Position numbers and translations under genes: made by a program. 50,609 nt of DNA from NCBI GenBank assembly GCA_031263035.1, contig JAISGP010000004.1, positions 1-50,609 on the forward strand. Direction: 5' to 3'. This document shows, one piece after another, positions 7,880 to 17,761 of the stretch; the first letter of the stretch is position 1; each line of letters starts with the position of its first letter. The notes under the pieces are model-generated. The model was not told the DNA's origin. It saw only the letters and a program-made list of their open reading frames with translations, and did no database searches. Source of the DNA: Lachnospiraceae bacterium. Lineage in GTDB: Bacteria; Bacillota; Clostridia; Lachnospirales; Lachnospiraceae.

Positions 7880-8893
7880 TTACTCTTCCCAAGGTTTAGC
7901 CATATGCTCTGAACGTGGTATTCTTGTCATAAGTTCAAGAACTGCTTCTCTTGGATTCTTACCTTCAAATAAGATTTTATTTACTTGTTCAATTATAGGT
8001 AAAGTAAGACCATGTTTTTTGCCTAGTGCCATTGCAGCTTTTGCTGAATAAACTCCTTCAACAATCATCTTTACCTCATCCATAGCTTCCTGATAAGACT
8101 TGCCTTGACCAATAAGAAAACCGGCTTTTCTATTACGACTGTGAACTGAATCACAAGTAACGATTAAATCTCCCATACCTGATAATCCATAAAATGTTTC
8201 AGAAGAACCACCTTCCGCAACTCCAAGAGCTGCTATTTCTTTAATACCTCTTGTAATTAAAGCTGCTTTAGTATTATCTCCATATCCTAAACCATCAGAC
8301 ATACCTGCTGCAAGAGCAATAACATTCTTTAAAGAACCACCTAATTCCATACCTACCATATCAGGGCTTGTATATACTCTAAATACTCTACTTGTAAATA
8401 TTTCTTGAAGATATGTAGCTGTTTTTTCTGATTTAGCACCGATACATACAGCTGTTGGAATTTCTCTTGCAACTTCTTCCGCATGACTTGGACCTGAAAG
8501 ACAAGTTACATCAGCATTTGGAATCTCTTCTAGTATCTGCTCTGAAAGTCTCATCTGGGTACTTTCTTCAATCCCCTTAGCCACATCTACAATAATCTGT
8601 CCATCAGTAATAAATGGTGCCATCTTCTTAGCAGTACTTCTTGTAAATGGAGACGGAACTGCAGTAACCAGTACATCATACCCCTTACATGAACTTTCAA
8701 GTTCTGTAGTAAAGTTGATTTCTTTTGGAATGTGTATTCCGGGAAGTTTTGATGGATTTTCATGAGTATCATTTATAAGATTAACCTCATTCTCATCAAT
8801 AGACCAAACATTAACCTTATGTCCATTATTATGTAATAATAACGCAAGAGCAGTTCCCCAACTTCCTGCACCTAGAATACTTATATTTGCCAT
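7880..8893 (-). CDS. gpsA: Glycerol-3-phosphate dehydrogenase [NAD(P)+]
   Basis: 337 residues, normal length. N-terminal Rossmann motif GAGSWGTALA at residues 7-16, then VPSPFTRSTAKKM, SGPSHAEEVAREIPTAV and the catalytic segment ELGGSLKNVIALAAG with the conserved Lys. It reduces dihydroxyacetone phosphate to sn-glycerol-3-phosphate, the backbone for phospholipid synthesis. It lies immediately downstream of plsY, which acylates that product, so the two form a pathway unit. Ribosome binding site GAGAGGAG is present. Confidence 0.97.
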   Translation of the reverse strand: MANISILGAGSWGTALALLLHNNGHKVNVWSIDENEVNLINDTHENPSKLPGIHIPKEINFTTELESSCKGYDVLVTAVPSPFTRSTAKKMAPFITDGQIIVDVAKGIEESTQMRLSEQILEEIPNADVTCLSGPSHAEEVAREIPTAVCIGAKSEKTATYLQEIFTSRVFRVYTSPDMVGMELGGSLKNVIALAAGMSDGLGYGDNTKAALITRGIKEIAALGVAEGGSSETFYGLSGMGDLIVTCDSVHSRNRKAGFLIGQGKSYQEAMDEVKMIVEGVYSAKAAMALGKKHGLTLPIIEQVNKILFEGKNPREAVLELMTRIPRSEHMAKPWEE

Positions 8894-8975
8894 GATAATT
8901 CTCCTCTCAAATCAAACAATTTTAATATTTGCAAAAATGATTTTCTAAATATATAAAACTTGTAATCAACTAGGG

Positions 8976-9629
8976 TTATTTATTCTTTTTACCTAGTGAA
9001 AGCTTGTTTTCCTTATGATGAATTAATCTATTTATATTTCCCCGATGTCTAAATAAAGCTAATCCAACAAAAACACAAACTACTATATAGTATTCTATCA
9101 TATGTCCCGAATTTATATCAAGGTTTCCACATATTCCTTTAACAATTGTTATTATCAAATATGTAATAACTAAAAGAATGGAACCTAGAGACACATATCT
9201 TGTAAGAGCAACAGTTCCTATAAAAATAATACCGCAAATTAATATTGAAATTGGGTCAAGAGTCGCAAGAATAACTCCACCTGTTGCAGCTATTCCCTTT
9301 CCCCCTTTAAAGTGCAAATAAAATGGGAAATTATGTCCCAATACAACACCTAAACCTGTATACAAAGATATAAGTTCATAAGGCATAGGATTTTTAATAA
9401 ACATATTAAAAATTAAGTGAGCAACAACAATTGCTAATACTGTCTTAAGTATATCCCCCAACAATGTGGTTACACCAGCTTTAAGTCCCATAGTTCTAAG
9501 GGCATTAGTAGAGCCTGCGTTACCGCTACCGGCTTTTCTAATGTCTACATTATGAAGTTTTCCATAAATATAACCTGTCTGAATAAGACCAAAAGCATAA
9601 CCAATTACTAAACATAACACTCTGTCCAT
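8976..9629 (-). CDS. plsY: Acyl-phosphate:glycerol-3-phosphate acyltransferase
   Basis: 217-residue integral membrane protein. Three PlsY motifs are visible: SGNAGSTNALR, GHNFPFYLHFKGGKGIAATGG and a later loop near RHRGNINRL. It transfers the acyl group from acyl phosphate to glycerol-3-phosphate to make lysophosphatidic acid at the inner membrane. Its start is 4 bases after the stop of der, indicating co-transcription; the ribosome binding site AAAGGA is about 11 bases from the ATG. gpsA follows and supplies its substrate. Confidence 0.96.
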   Translation of the reverse strand: MDRVLCLVIGYAFGLIQTGYIYGKLHNVDIRKAGSGNAGSTNALRTMGLKAGVTTLLGDILKTVLAIVVAHLIFNMFIKNPMPYELISLYTGLGVVLGHNFPFYLHFKGGKGIAATGGVILATLDPISILICGIIFIGTVALTRYVSLGSILLVITYLIITIVKGICGNLDINSGHMIEYYIVVCVFVGLALFRHRGNINRLIHHKENKLSLGKKNK

Positions 9630-9633
9630 GACA

Positions 9634-10956
9634 CTACTTTTCCTTTCTCTCCCTTACTAAAAGTCTTAGAGAAGTCCCCTTAAATCCAAATGTATCACGT
9701 ATTTTGTTTTCTAAATATCTAAGATAAGTAAAATGCATTAACTTTTTATTATTTACAAAGAATACAAAAGTTGGTGGTTTAACTGCCACTTGAGTTGCAT
9801 AATATATCTTAAGTCTCTTTCCTTTATCTGATGGTGGCTGATGCATAGCTGTTGCTTCCATAACAATTTCATTAAGGACACCAGTTTGAATTCTAAGAGT
9901 TTGATTCTCCATTACCATATCTATTTTATCATAAAGTTTATTTAATCTTTGCCCTGTTTTAGCACTTACAAATACTATTTCAGCATAGCTTAAATAAGAA
10001 AGAACTGTTCGTATTTTATTTTCAAATTCTTTAGTAGTTTTATTGTCTTTTTCAATGGTATCCCATTTATTTACAACAATAATTATACCCTTTCCTCTTT
10101 CATGAGCAATTCCGGCAATTTTCGCATCTTGTTCTGTAATACCTTCTTCTGCATCAATTACCATAAGTGCCACATCACTTCGCTCCACTGCTGCAACAGC
10201 ACGAATAATACTAAATCTTTCAATTTCTTCTTTAATTTTACTTTTTCTTCGAAGTCCTGCTGTATCTATGAAAACATATTCTTTTCCATGGTATTTGACT
10301 GTGGTATCTATTGCATCACGAGTTGTACCTGCAATATTTGAAACTATAAGTCTACTTTCACCTAGAAGTTTATTAATAATTGAAGATTTTCCTACGTTAG
10401 GCTTACCAATAATTGAAATCCTTGGTCTTTCATCTTCCTCTTCTTCAAGATTTTGTTCTGGAAAGTACTTAATAACTTCATCTAACATATCACCAATACC
10501 CAACTTCTGCATTGCTGATATTGAAATAGGATCTCCAATACCCAGATTATAAAATTCATATACGTCTGGATTAAGTTTAGACATATCATCTACTTTATTT
10601 ACTACAAGAACTACCGGCTTCTTACTTCTTCTAAGCATGTCTGAAACCTTGCTATCAGAATCCACTAAGCCTTGTCTAACATCTGTTATAAATATAATTA
10701 CATCTGCTGTTTCTATAGCAATCTCAGCTTGTTCTCTCATTTGTGAAAGAATAATATCTGTAGAATCTGGCTCAATACCACCGGTATCAATTAAAGTAAA
10801 TTGCTTGTCAAGCCATGTACAATCTGCATATATTCTATCTCGTGTTACTCCTGGGGTATCTTTTACAATTGAGATACGTTGCCCAGCTATTACATTAAAT
10901 AGCGTAGATTTTCCAACATTTGGTCTTCCAACTACGGCTACTATTGGTTTGCTCAT
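9634..10956 (-). CDS. der: Ribosome biogenesis GTPase Der (EngA)
   Basis: 440 residues with two tandem GTPase domains, the hallmark of Der: first P-loop GRPNVGKST (residues 8-16) with DTPGVTRDR and NKVD, second P-loop GKPNVGKSS with [10 protein letters not shown] and NKWD. A C-terminal KH-like domain follows ([22 protein letters not shown] is its typical segment, shown in part). It is needed for assembly of the 50S subunit. GGAGG precedes the ATG. It sits between the DUF512 gene and plsY, a common order in Clostridia. Confidence 0.97.
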   Translation of the reverse strand: MSKPIVAVVGRPNVGKSTLFNVIAGQRISIVKDTPGVTRDRIYADCTWLDKQFTLIDTGGIEPDSTDIILSQMREQAEIAIETADVIIFITDVRQGLVDSDSKVSDMLRRSKKPVVLVVNKVDDMSKLNPDVYEFYNLGIGDPISISAMQKLGIGDMLDEVIKYFPEQNLEEEEDERPRISIIGKPNVGKSSIINKLLGESRLIVSNIAGTTRDAIDTTVKYHGKEYVFIDTAGLRRKSKIKEEIERFSIIRAVAAVERSDVALMVIDAEEGITEQDAKIAGIAHERGKGIIIVVNKWDTIEKDNKTTKEFENKIRTVLSYLSYAEIVFVSAKTGQRLNKLYDKIDMVMENQTLRIQTGVLNEIVMEATAMHQPPSDKGKRLKIYYATQVAVKPPTFVFFVNNKKLMHFTYLRYLENKIRDTFGFKGTSLRLLVRERKEK

Positions 10957-11139
10957 ATTGCCTCCATTATCACTATGTTTTACTATATCTTTTCAAAAAA
11001 ATCATCTAGAAGATTTAAATAGTTTTTTACTATCTTTTGTTATAAAGTCTATTTATACAAATAAAATTACAATATATTAAAGTTTTGATTTAATCTAATG
11101 CATTATGCTATACAAAATAAACTTATATTGTTTATTCTC

Positions 11140-12549
11140 TTAAAATGTACTACTATCCAATATACTTCTAACAAATAGCTCTCCATTTGCTTCTACAATT
11201 TTAACATCAACATTCAAGGTTTTAATTATATCATCTTTAGATATATCATCAAGTAAAACTTCTTCTCCAAATCTAAACATATTAATTGGCAGAAGTAATC
11301 TTTCTCCTAAATCTTTATCTTTTAGTTGGGTAATTAAATCTTTTCCCGTAATAAGTCCTGAAACAGTAATAGTCTCTCCGAAAAACTCATTTTTAATTGG
11401 ATATACCTTTATTTGCAAATGGGGATATAACTCTTCGATTGCATCAGTTACCTTTTTTATATAAGGATAGGCTAAATATCCAGTTCCAAGGGAAATGATC
11501 TTCTTTTCTTTTAAATTTAATGTGTTTAAACTATCATTATCTTTTTCTATTTTATCTATAACTTCTTCTTGTTTCAACAGGTTGCTTTCAATTTCATCTT
11601 CCTCTTTCCCATCTAACTTTGATATATAAGAAAATGCTTCATCTAGGAATGATCTCATCATACCTACCCCATTTTCAATCTGAAGATATCCATCATATCT
11701 ATCTTCCCTTGGCAAATCCATACTTGCAAGAGAATACCATTCATCTCCAAGGAAAACAAAATGACTGCCATTCTTTTCATGAAATTCATCTTGAAATTTA
11801 GTAACAGTCTCTATAATCTTTATAGCATCTTCCTTAGTAAAAGGATTAATTGGGTATAATCCCTCTCTAAATTTCGTTATTCCAACAGGCACTATTGAAA
11901 CACTTTGCAAATATGGGAAGTATCTGCCCAAATCATTAATTGAACGTTCTAATTCTTCTCCATCATTTACACCCTTAACAAGTACAATTTGACCATTCAT
12001 GGTTATACCTGCATCATAAAGTTTATCAACCTTTTTAAGGGCTTCTCCGGCAAATCTATTATGTAACATTTGATTTCTAAGTTCTGGATTGGTTGTATGA
12101 AAAGAAATATTAATTGGCTCCATATGGAATTTAATAATTCTATCAATATCTTTATCCTTCATATTGGTCAGAGTAATATAATTGCCAGATAGGAAAGAAA
12201 GTCTTGAATCATCATCTTTAAAATATAAAGTGTCTCTCATACCTTTAGGCATCTGGTCAATAAAACAGAAAATGCAATTATTTGTACAAGACCTATAATC
12301 ATCCATAAGTCCTTCAGTAAATTCTAAACCAATATCTTCATTTTCATCCTTATCAATCTCTAATTCCCATTCTTCACCACTTGGCTTTTTAACAAGAAGA
12401 ATGACATTTTCATCATAAGTTAAATATTGATAGTCGAAAACATCTTCTATCTTATGACCATTAACCTCAAGAAGAATATCCCCCGGTTCAATGCCCATCT
12501 CTTCACCAATGCTATCTTCTATTACATTTTTTATTATATGTTCAACCAT
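11140..12549 (-). CDS. PDZ / radical SAM-like / DUF512 protein
   Basis: 469 residues. Residues 1-65 form a PDZ-like domain (GIEPGDILLEVNGHKIEDVFD). Residues 88-95 contain the radical SAM motif CxxxCxxC (C88, C92, C95), followed by SGNYITLTNM and HTTNPELRNQML, and the C-terminal half matches DUF512. Proteins of this architecture are found next to der in many Clostridia; their reaction is not established, but the motif implies a 4Fe-4S cluster and SAM chemistry. Ribosome binding site AAGGA lies 8 bases upstream. Confidence 0.88.
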   Translation of the reverse strand: MVEHIIKNVIEDSIGEEMGIEPGDILLEVNGHKIEDVFDYQYLTYDENVILLVKKPSGEEWELEIDKDENEDIGLEFTEGLMDDYRSCTNNCIFCFIDQMPKGMRDTLYFKDDDSRLSFLSGNYITLTNMKDKDIDRIIKFHMEPINISFHTTNPELRNQMLHNRFAGEALKKVDKLYDAGITMNGQIVLVKGVNDGEELERSINDLGRYFPYLQSVSIVPVGITKFREGLYPINPFTKEDAIKIIETVTKFQDEFHEKNGSHFVFLGDEWYSLASMDLPREDRYDGYLQIENGVGMMRSFLDEAFSYISKLDGKEEDEIESNLLKQEEVIDKIEKDNDSLNTLNLKEKKIISLGTGYLAYPYIKKVTDAIEELYPHLQIKVYPIKNEFFGETITVSGLITGKDLITQLKDKDLGERLLLPINMFRFGEEVLLDDISKDDIIKTLNVDVKIVEANGELFVRSILDSSTF

Positions 12550-12579
12550 ACTGTTTCCTTAAATTTCAAATAATAACAA

Positions 12580-13362
12580 TTACTCAATATGAAAAGGTGC
12601 TTCACTTGAGATAATCTCTACTTTAACATCCTGTAATTTTGTTTCAAGATATCCTTTAACATCTTCCATAAATATCTTCTCAATTCCATAATGACCGGCA
12701 TCTATAACACTTAATTCTTTCTCGATAGAATCCAAACCATCATGATGACCTATATCTCCTGTAATAAGTAGGTCTGCACCCTTTTCTACAGCTACATCTA
12801 CCATACTTTTCCCTGAACCGGGACTTATGGCAACTCTTTTTACCGGTTTATTCTTATCTCCGAAAACCGTTAAAGATGGCAAATGAAAAGCCTTTTTTAC
12901 AACTTCCGTATATTCACCTAAAGTTGTAGTTTCTTTTAAATCTCCAACTTCACCAATACCAATAGCTTCATCTAATTCTCCGTGAGTTATCTCTAAAACA
13001 TCCGAATTAGGTAAGCCTAAGATTTTAGCAGCTAATTTACCCATTCCATATTGATCATAATTGGTGTGCATGGCAATATATGAAATATTATTTGAAAGTA
13101 TCTTTATAATTCTATTTCCAATATAATCATCACAAGTTATCTTGTTCACTGGGCTAAATAATAAAGGGTGATGGGTAATAAGTAAATTACAGTCTTCATC
13201 TATAGATTTATTTATCACTTCACTAGTTGCATCTAAAGAAATCACAATTTTCTTTACATCTTTTTCCATGTCGCCTAAAAGAAGTCCTACATTATCCCAA
13301 GAAAGTGCAGAAGAAAAATGATACTCTTCATCTAAAATACTATATATTTCTTTTACTTTCAT
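12580..13362 (-). CDS. Nif3-like dinuclear metal-center protein
   Basis: 260 residues from the ATG at 13360-13362, supported by GGAGAAGGAG; an upstream in-frame ATG at 13404 has no site. Motifs SWDNVGLLLGD near the N-terminus, LLITHHPLLFSP (HH metal ligands), HTNYDQ and a C-terminal DAGHYGIE are the ligands of the Nif3/YqfO two-metal site. The family forms hexameric toroids; its biological reaction is unsettled. It lies downstream of trmK, as in many Firmicutes. Confidence 0.93.
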   Translation of the reverse strand: MKVKEIYSILDEEYHFSSALSWDNVGLLLGDMEKDVKKIVISLDATSEVINKSIDEDCNLLITHHPLLFSPVNKITCDDYIGNRIIKILSNNISYIAMHTNYDQYGMGKLAAKILGLPNSDVLEITHGELDEAIGIGEVGDLKETTTLGEYTEVVKKAFHLPSLTVFGDKNKPVKRVAISPGSGKSMVDVAVEKGADLLITGDIGHHDGLDSIEKELSVIDAGHYGIEKIFMEDVKGYLETKLQDVKVEIISSEAPFHIE

Positions 13363-13465
13363 AATTCTCCTTCTCCTCAAAATATTCAATAATAGTAATA
13401 TCACTCTAATTAATTATTTAACTAAATTCTATGTATTATTTAACTATAATTTTGTTTTAAAAATA

Positions 13466-13513
13466 CAGTCTTAAATCCATATCTATAATAATCATCTCAT
13501 AGAACTGTTTTTA
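13466..13513 (-). terminator. Possible terminator after trmK
   Basis: Minus-strand AAAAACAGT and ACTGTATTTTT arms enclose a long AU-rich loop and end in a T run. The stem is short and the loop is long, so this is weak. Confidence 0.3.
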
Positions 13514-13525
13514 TTACTATAGCAA

Positions 13526-14254
13526 CTAAAGTAATTCATCAATCGTCTCATCAAGTAAAGTTAAATATCCTCTTACTTCAACTAGTCTTTTTTCGTTTCG
13601 ATTATATACATCATTATAAACATCTGAATTATTTTTTTTCATCTGATTTTCTAGTTGTTTTAATATTCCAAGATAAATACGTTTTTCATTTTGAAGATAT
13701 TCTAAAAGAGTTTTATCTTTCTTTTTTAAAAGTATTCTTCCAAAATGCTTTTCCTTAAGAGATAATTCTTCTTCTAACCCAATCTGATATTTCATGATGA
13801 AATAATACTTTTCGCTATCAAAAACAATTTTCTCATCTATAACTTTAAAGCCTAAATCTCTCATTGTTTCACGAAATTTATCTATTTCAGATTGAGGGCT
13901 AACAATTAAATACTTTAAGGATTTTGCTATATTTATATTCTCTCTTATTATATTTGCAACTAAAGAGCCACCCATGCCGGCAATTACTGCACAATCAACT
14001 TCTCCAATATTTAGTTTCTCAAATCCGTTAGACAACCTTGTTTCGATTTTATCTGTAAGATTATTCTCTTCAATGTTTTTATTTGCACTTAAAAGAGGTC
14101 CTTTATTTATATCCATTGCAATAACTTTGTTGGAAATATTGTTAGAAACTAGATAAATTGGTAATAAGCCATGGTCAGTGCCTATGTCTGCAACATTGTC
14201 TCCTCTATTAACCAAAGAAGCAATATTAGTTAGTCTAGTTGATAATTTTAGCAT
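13526..14254 (-). CDS. trmK: tRNA (adenine(22)-N(1))-methyltransferase TrmK
   Basis: 242 residues. SAM-binding motif ADIGTDHGLLPIYLV near residue 24, then AMDINKGPLLSA and AGMGGSLVANII, the TrmK family signatures. The C-terminal third is a charged coiled-coil-like helix region (KKDKTLLEYLQNEKRIYLG). The enzyme methylates N1 of A22 in the D-loop of tRNAs. Ribosome binding site AAGGG lies 9 bases upstream. Its neighbours rpoD (upstream) and nif3 (downstream) follow the order seen around sigA in other Firmicutes. Confidence 0.92.
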   Translation of the reverse strand: MLKLSTRLTNIASLVNRGDNVADIGTDHGLLPIYLVSNNISNKVIAMDINKGPLLSANKNIEENNLTDKIETRLSNGFEKLNIGEVDCAVIAGMGGSLVANIIRENINIAKSLKYLIVSPQSEIDKFRETMRDLGFKVIDEKIVFDSEKYYFIMKYQIGLEEELSLKEKHFGRILLKKKDKTLLEYLQNEKRIYLGILKQLENQMKKNNSDVYNDVYNRNEKRLVEVRGYLTLLDETIDELL

Positions 14255-14283
14255 TGTTCAAATCCCTTTATTTTGCTGAGCCA

Positions 14284-14372
14284 GATAAAATCGGATAAAC
14301 ACCTTTTACTTTGCTCTACCAGAGTAAAATCGTCGAAACTGTCACTGGCAGTTTCTCTCTTCGATTTTACTC
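14284..14372 (-). promoter_or_regulatory. Structured rpoD-trmK junction with overlapping hairpins
   Basis: An 11-bp perfect outer stem (14322-14332 with 14362-14372) contains the rpoD stop codon and encloses a 7-bp inner stem (14335-14341 with 14349-14355). Two imperfect ~39-base tandem units follow on the minus strand, starting with CGATTTTACTCTGG and CGATTTTATCTGG, and each can form its own TTTTA/TAAAA hairpin. The first of these competes with the outer stem. There is no clean T run, so it is not an ordinary terminator. Confidence 0.6.
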
Positions 14373-15794
14373 ATCCAAGTAATCTCTTAATTTTCTACTT
14401 CTGCTTGGATGACGGAGTTTTCTAAGAGCTTTAGCTTCAATCTGTCTAATACGCTCTCTTGTGACTTCAAATTCTTTTCCTACTTCTTCTAAAGTTCTTG
14501 CACGTCCATCATTCATACCGAAACGAAGTCTTAGTACTTTCTGTTCTCTTTCAGTTAAAGTATCTAGTACTTCATCAAGTTGCTCTTTTAATAGAGCTGA
14601 AGCTGCTGCTTCTGCCGGAACAGGAACATTATCATCTTGAATAAAATCACCTAAGTGACTATCTTCTTCCTCACCAATTGGTGTTTCTAAAGAAACAGGC
14701 TCTTGAGAAATCTTAAGTATCTCTCGAACTTTTTCAACAGACATATCTGTCTTAGCAGCAATCTCTTCCGGAGATGGCTCACGTCCTAATTCTTGAAGAA
14801 GTTGTCTTGAAATACGTACTAATTTATTAATAGTTTCTACCATATGAACAGGAATACGAATTGTTCTAGCCTGATCAGCTATAGCTCTTGTTATGGCTTG
14901 TTTAATCCACCATGTTGCATAAGTCGAAAACTTAAATCCTTTTTCATAATCAAATTTTTCAACCGCTTTGATTAATCCCAAATTTCCTTCTTGAATAAGA
15001 TCTAAGAAAAGCATACCTCTTCCCACATATCTTTTAGCAATACTAACAACAAGACGAAGATTAGCTTCTGCGAGACGTTTCTTAGCTTCCACATCTCCAT
15101 TTTGCATCCTTTTAGCAAGTTCAATTTCTTCATCTTGAGAAAGAAGGGCAACTTTACCAATTTCTTTAAGATACATTCTTACAGGATCATCAATACTGAT
15201 GCCTTCAGGAGCTGATAAATCTGCTTTTTCCAGATCAATTTCTTCAACTTCACTTTTATCAATTAAGTCCTCATCTTCAACTTCAAGTTCTTCAATTTCA
15301 AGTTCAATATCATCACCTTTAACATTTACTCGAAGAACATCTATGTTCTTGCTTTCGAGGAAATCAAATACCGCTTCCATTTTATTTGAATCTAATGGAA
15401 TATCTTTTAATACATCTTCAATTTCATCTAATTCAAGTACATTTTTTCTGCTTTTCCCAAGTTCTACTAATTCGTTAAGCTTAGTTTTAAACTCAACAAC
15501 ATTTAATTCATCATCTGCATCTTTTCCATCACCAGCAGTGGCTTCTTCAATTAATTCATCAATATCATCAAGATTTAGTAATTTATAGTCTTTTAAACTT
15601 TCTGCTTCTTTACTGGTAGTTTTCTTTTTTGAAGATTTCTTTGCCGGTTTTTTTGTAGTTTCTTCTTCTTTAGAAACTTCTTTTTTCTTGGCTGTACTTT
15701 TAGCCTTAATAGCTTTTTCTGAAGTTTTAGCTTCCTTTGCTGCATCTACAGTTTCATCAATCTTATTAATATCTTCTACTTTTTTCTTTGCCAT
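14367..15794 (-). CDS. rpoD: RNA polymerase primary sigma factor
   Basis: 475 residues. After a Lys/Glu-rich N-terminal extension of about 70 residues come region 1.2 ([20 protein letters not shown]), region 2 ([17 protein letters not shown], then [14 protein letters not shown]), region 3 and region 4.2 ([20 protein letters not shown]). This is the housekeeping sigma-70 (SigA) that recognises TTGACA/TATAAT promoters, which fits the promoters seen in this window. It starts 17 bases after the dnaG stop, forming a dnaG-rpoD operon. AGGAG precedes the ATG. Confidence 0.98.
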   Translation of the reverse strand: MAKKKVEDINKIDETVDAAKEAKTSEKAIKAKSTAKKKEVSKEEETTKKPAKKSSKKKTTSKEAESLKDYKLLNLDDIDELIEEATAGDGKDADDELNVVEFKTKLNELVELGKSRKNVLELDEIEDVLKDIPLDSNKMEAVFDFLESKNIDVLRVNVKGDDIELEIEELEVEDEDLIDKSEVEEIDLEKADLSAPEGISIDDPVRMYLKEIGKVALLSQDEEIELAKRMQNGDVEAKKRLAEANLRLVVSIAKRYVGRGMLFLDLIQEGNLGLIKAVEKFDYEKGFKFSTYATWWIKQAITRAIADQARTIRIPVHMVETINKLVRISRQLLQELGREPSPEEIAAKTDMSVEKVREILKISQEPVSLETPIGEEEDSHLGDFIQDDNVPVPAEAAASALLKEQLDEVLDTLTEREQKVLRLRFGMNDGRARTLEEVGKEFEVTRERIRQIEAKALRKLRHPSRSRKLRDYLDE

Positions 15795-15810
15795 TCTTAA
15801 TCTCCTATGT

Positions 15811-17628
15811 TTATAAATTTATATATACACCATTACGACGTAATTTCTCTAACTTTTGAACTATCTCCAAATCTTTCTGTATAGAATTTATGCTTCCATC
15901 AACACTATCTCTTTCTCTTTCAATACTCATTTCTTTAAGCTTAATAATAGTGTCTTCTAAAGCTTTTTTCTTTTTTTCTACTGTTTCAAATTCTTCAAGT
16001 CTTGCACTAAGCATTGCAGCAACTTGTTTTTCTTTTTCTTCATCATCTGAAAAACCAGTAAGTATCTTAGGAATATTTAATTTGCCCTCTTCTAACTGGG
16101 TATAGACTATATTTGCAACATCCCTAAATATACCTTCTTCAAAATCTTTTATGTTTACATAAGATTTTATTTGAGGGAATAATTCAGGATTTTCAATTAA
16201 CCAAGTAAGCAAAATTTCTTCTGCCTTTTTCCCCGATGCTTTTAAAATCTCACCTGTAGCCTTTGTGCTTCTATACCGTCTTTTCTCTTTAGCTTGGTCT
16301 AAAGAAATAGCTTGCTTTCTTACAAGGGTTCGAAAAGCTTTTTCATCAACATTATAATGCCTTGCGACTTCACTTATATATTCGTTTCTTTCAATCTCTT
16401 CATCAAATAAAGTAAGTCTATTAGCAGCTTCTTTGAGAAACTGGGTTTTTCCATCTGCAGAATTCATATCATAGTCAGTTTCAAGAGTTGCAAGGGTAAA
16501 CATAAATCCATTCCTTGCCTTATCTACTATCTCTTCAAAAGCCTCTGCTCCACGAGCTTTAATAAATTCATCCGGGTCTTTAAATGGTGTCATCCGAATA
16601 ACTCTTGCATTTATTCCTAGGTTTTTCAAAATACCATAGGCTCGTACCGCAGCCTTGGTTCCTGCCCCATCACTATCATAGGTTAGATATACATCTTTCT
16701 TATATCTTTTAATTAAATTAGCATGTCCTTCTGTAAGAGAAGTTCCCAGAGAAGCGATTGCATTATCAAAACCAGCTTGATGAAGAGCAATTACATCCAT
16801 ATATCCCTCACAGAGAAGAAAGTAATCTCTTTTAGTTTTCTTGGCAATATTTAAAGCATAGAGATTTCTACTTTTATCAAATATTTGGCTTTCCGGAGAG
16901 TTTTTATATTTAGGCATGCCATCGCCCATAACTCGTCCACCAAATCCAATAACATGACTATTTACATCCATAATTGGAAACATAACTCTATTCCAGAAGA
17001 AATCCTTTATTCCATAACGCTCATCGTGAGAAAATAATCCTGATTTTAAAAGTATCTCATCTGAAAAGCTTTCTTTTCCTGAACTATCTTTAATATTCTT
17101 CAGATACTTATATAACATCTGGCTTCCTTTAGGTGAATAGCCTAATCCGAATTTCTGAATAGTTTCATAGGTTAATGCTCTCTTAGTAAAATAATCATAT
17201 GGGTTAGGATTGGCTTTAAGTAAACCATCTTTATATTCTTTTAAAACTATAAAATAAAACTTTGCAGCTTCTTTGTATATTTTAAGAATAATATCTCTTT
17301 CATTTTGGGCTTTTTTTTCATTTGCACTAAGATTAACTTCTGGTAAAGCCACTCCTGCCCTATCAGCAAGTATCTTTATGGCTTCTACAAATGTTAAATT
17401 CTCATATTTCATAAGAAAAGATATGACATTGCCACCTTCTCCACAACCGAAGCAGTGGAAAATCTGCTTATTTCTAGACACAGAAAAAGATGGGGTCTTC
17501 TCATTATGAAATGGACAAAGCCCCATATAATTACTTCCGCTATGTTTTAAATTCACATATGATGAAATAAAATCTACTATATCAATTCTAGAAATTATCT
17601 CTTCAACTATCTCTTCCGGTATGTACAT
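15811..17628 (-). CDS. dnaG: DNA primase
   Basis: 605 residues, typical length. N-terminal CHC2 zinc-binding domain with C38, H41, C59 and C62 ([22 protein letters not shown]); central TOPRIM domain with [15 protein letters not shown] and [13 protein letters not shown]-terminal helical region that would contact the DnaB helicase. It makes RNA primers for lagging-strand replication. GGAG lies close to the ATG. The gene is followed by rpoD, the classical macromolecular-synthesis arrangement. Confidence 0.98.
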   Translation of the reverse strand: MYIPEEIVEEIISRIDIVDFISSYVNLKHSGSNYMGLCPFHNEKTPSFSVSRNKQIFHCFGCGEGGNVISFLMKYENLTFVEAIKILADRAGVALPEVNLSANEKKAQNERDIILKIYKEAAKFYFIVLKEYKDGLLKANPNPYDYFTKRALTYETIQKFGLGYSPKGSQMLYKYLKNIKDSSGKESFSDEILLKSGLFSHDERYGIKDFFWNRVMFPIMDVNSHVIGFGGRVMGDGMPKYKNSPESQIFDKSRNLYALNIAKKTKRDYFLLCEGYMDVIALHQAGFDNAIASLGTSLTEGHANLIKRYKKDVYLTYDSDGAGTKAAVRAYGILKNLGINARVIRMTPFKDPDEFIKARGAEAFEEIVDKARNGFMFTLATLETDYDMNSADGKTQFLKEAANRLTLFDEEIERNEYISEVARHYNVDEKAFRTLVRKQAISLDQAKEKRRYRSTKATGEILKASGKKAEEILLTWLIENPELFPQIKSYVNIKDFEEGIFRDVANIVYTQLEEGKLNIPKILTGFSDDEEKEKQVAAMLSARLEEFETVEKKKKALEDTIIKLKEMSIERERDSVDGSINSIQKDLEIVQKLEKLRRNGVYINL

Positions 17629-17656
17629 AACTCTCCAAATGAATACTTATTAAAAT

Positions 17657-17684
17657 TGCCTCTGTATATATAATACAAGAGGCA
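17657..17684 (-). terminator. Hairpin between dgt and dnaG
   Basis: Minus-strand TGCCTCT...TGTA pairs with TACAGAGGCA over a short AT loop, with ATTTTAAT after it. It may attenuate read-through from dgt into dnaG; the T tract is imperfect. Confidence 0.45.
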
Positions 17685-17761
17685 GTCTTAATTTCCTTTA
17701 TTTTATTAAGTATTTTTTGTGAACGTTGATGATACACTTTATATTTTATTATTTTACATTC

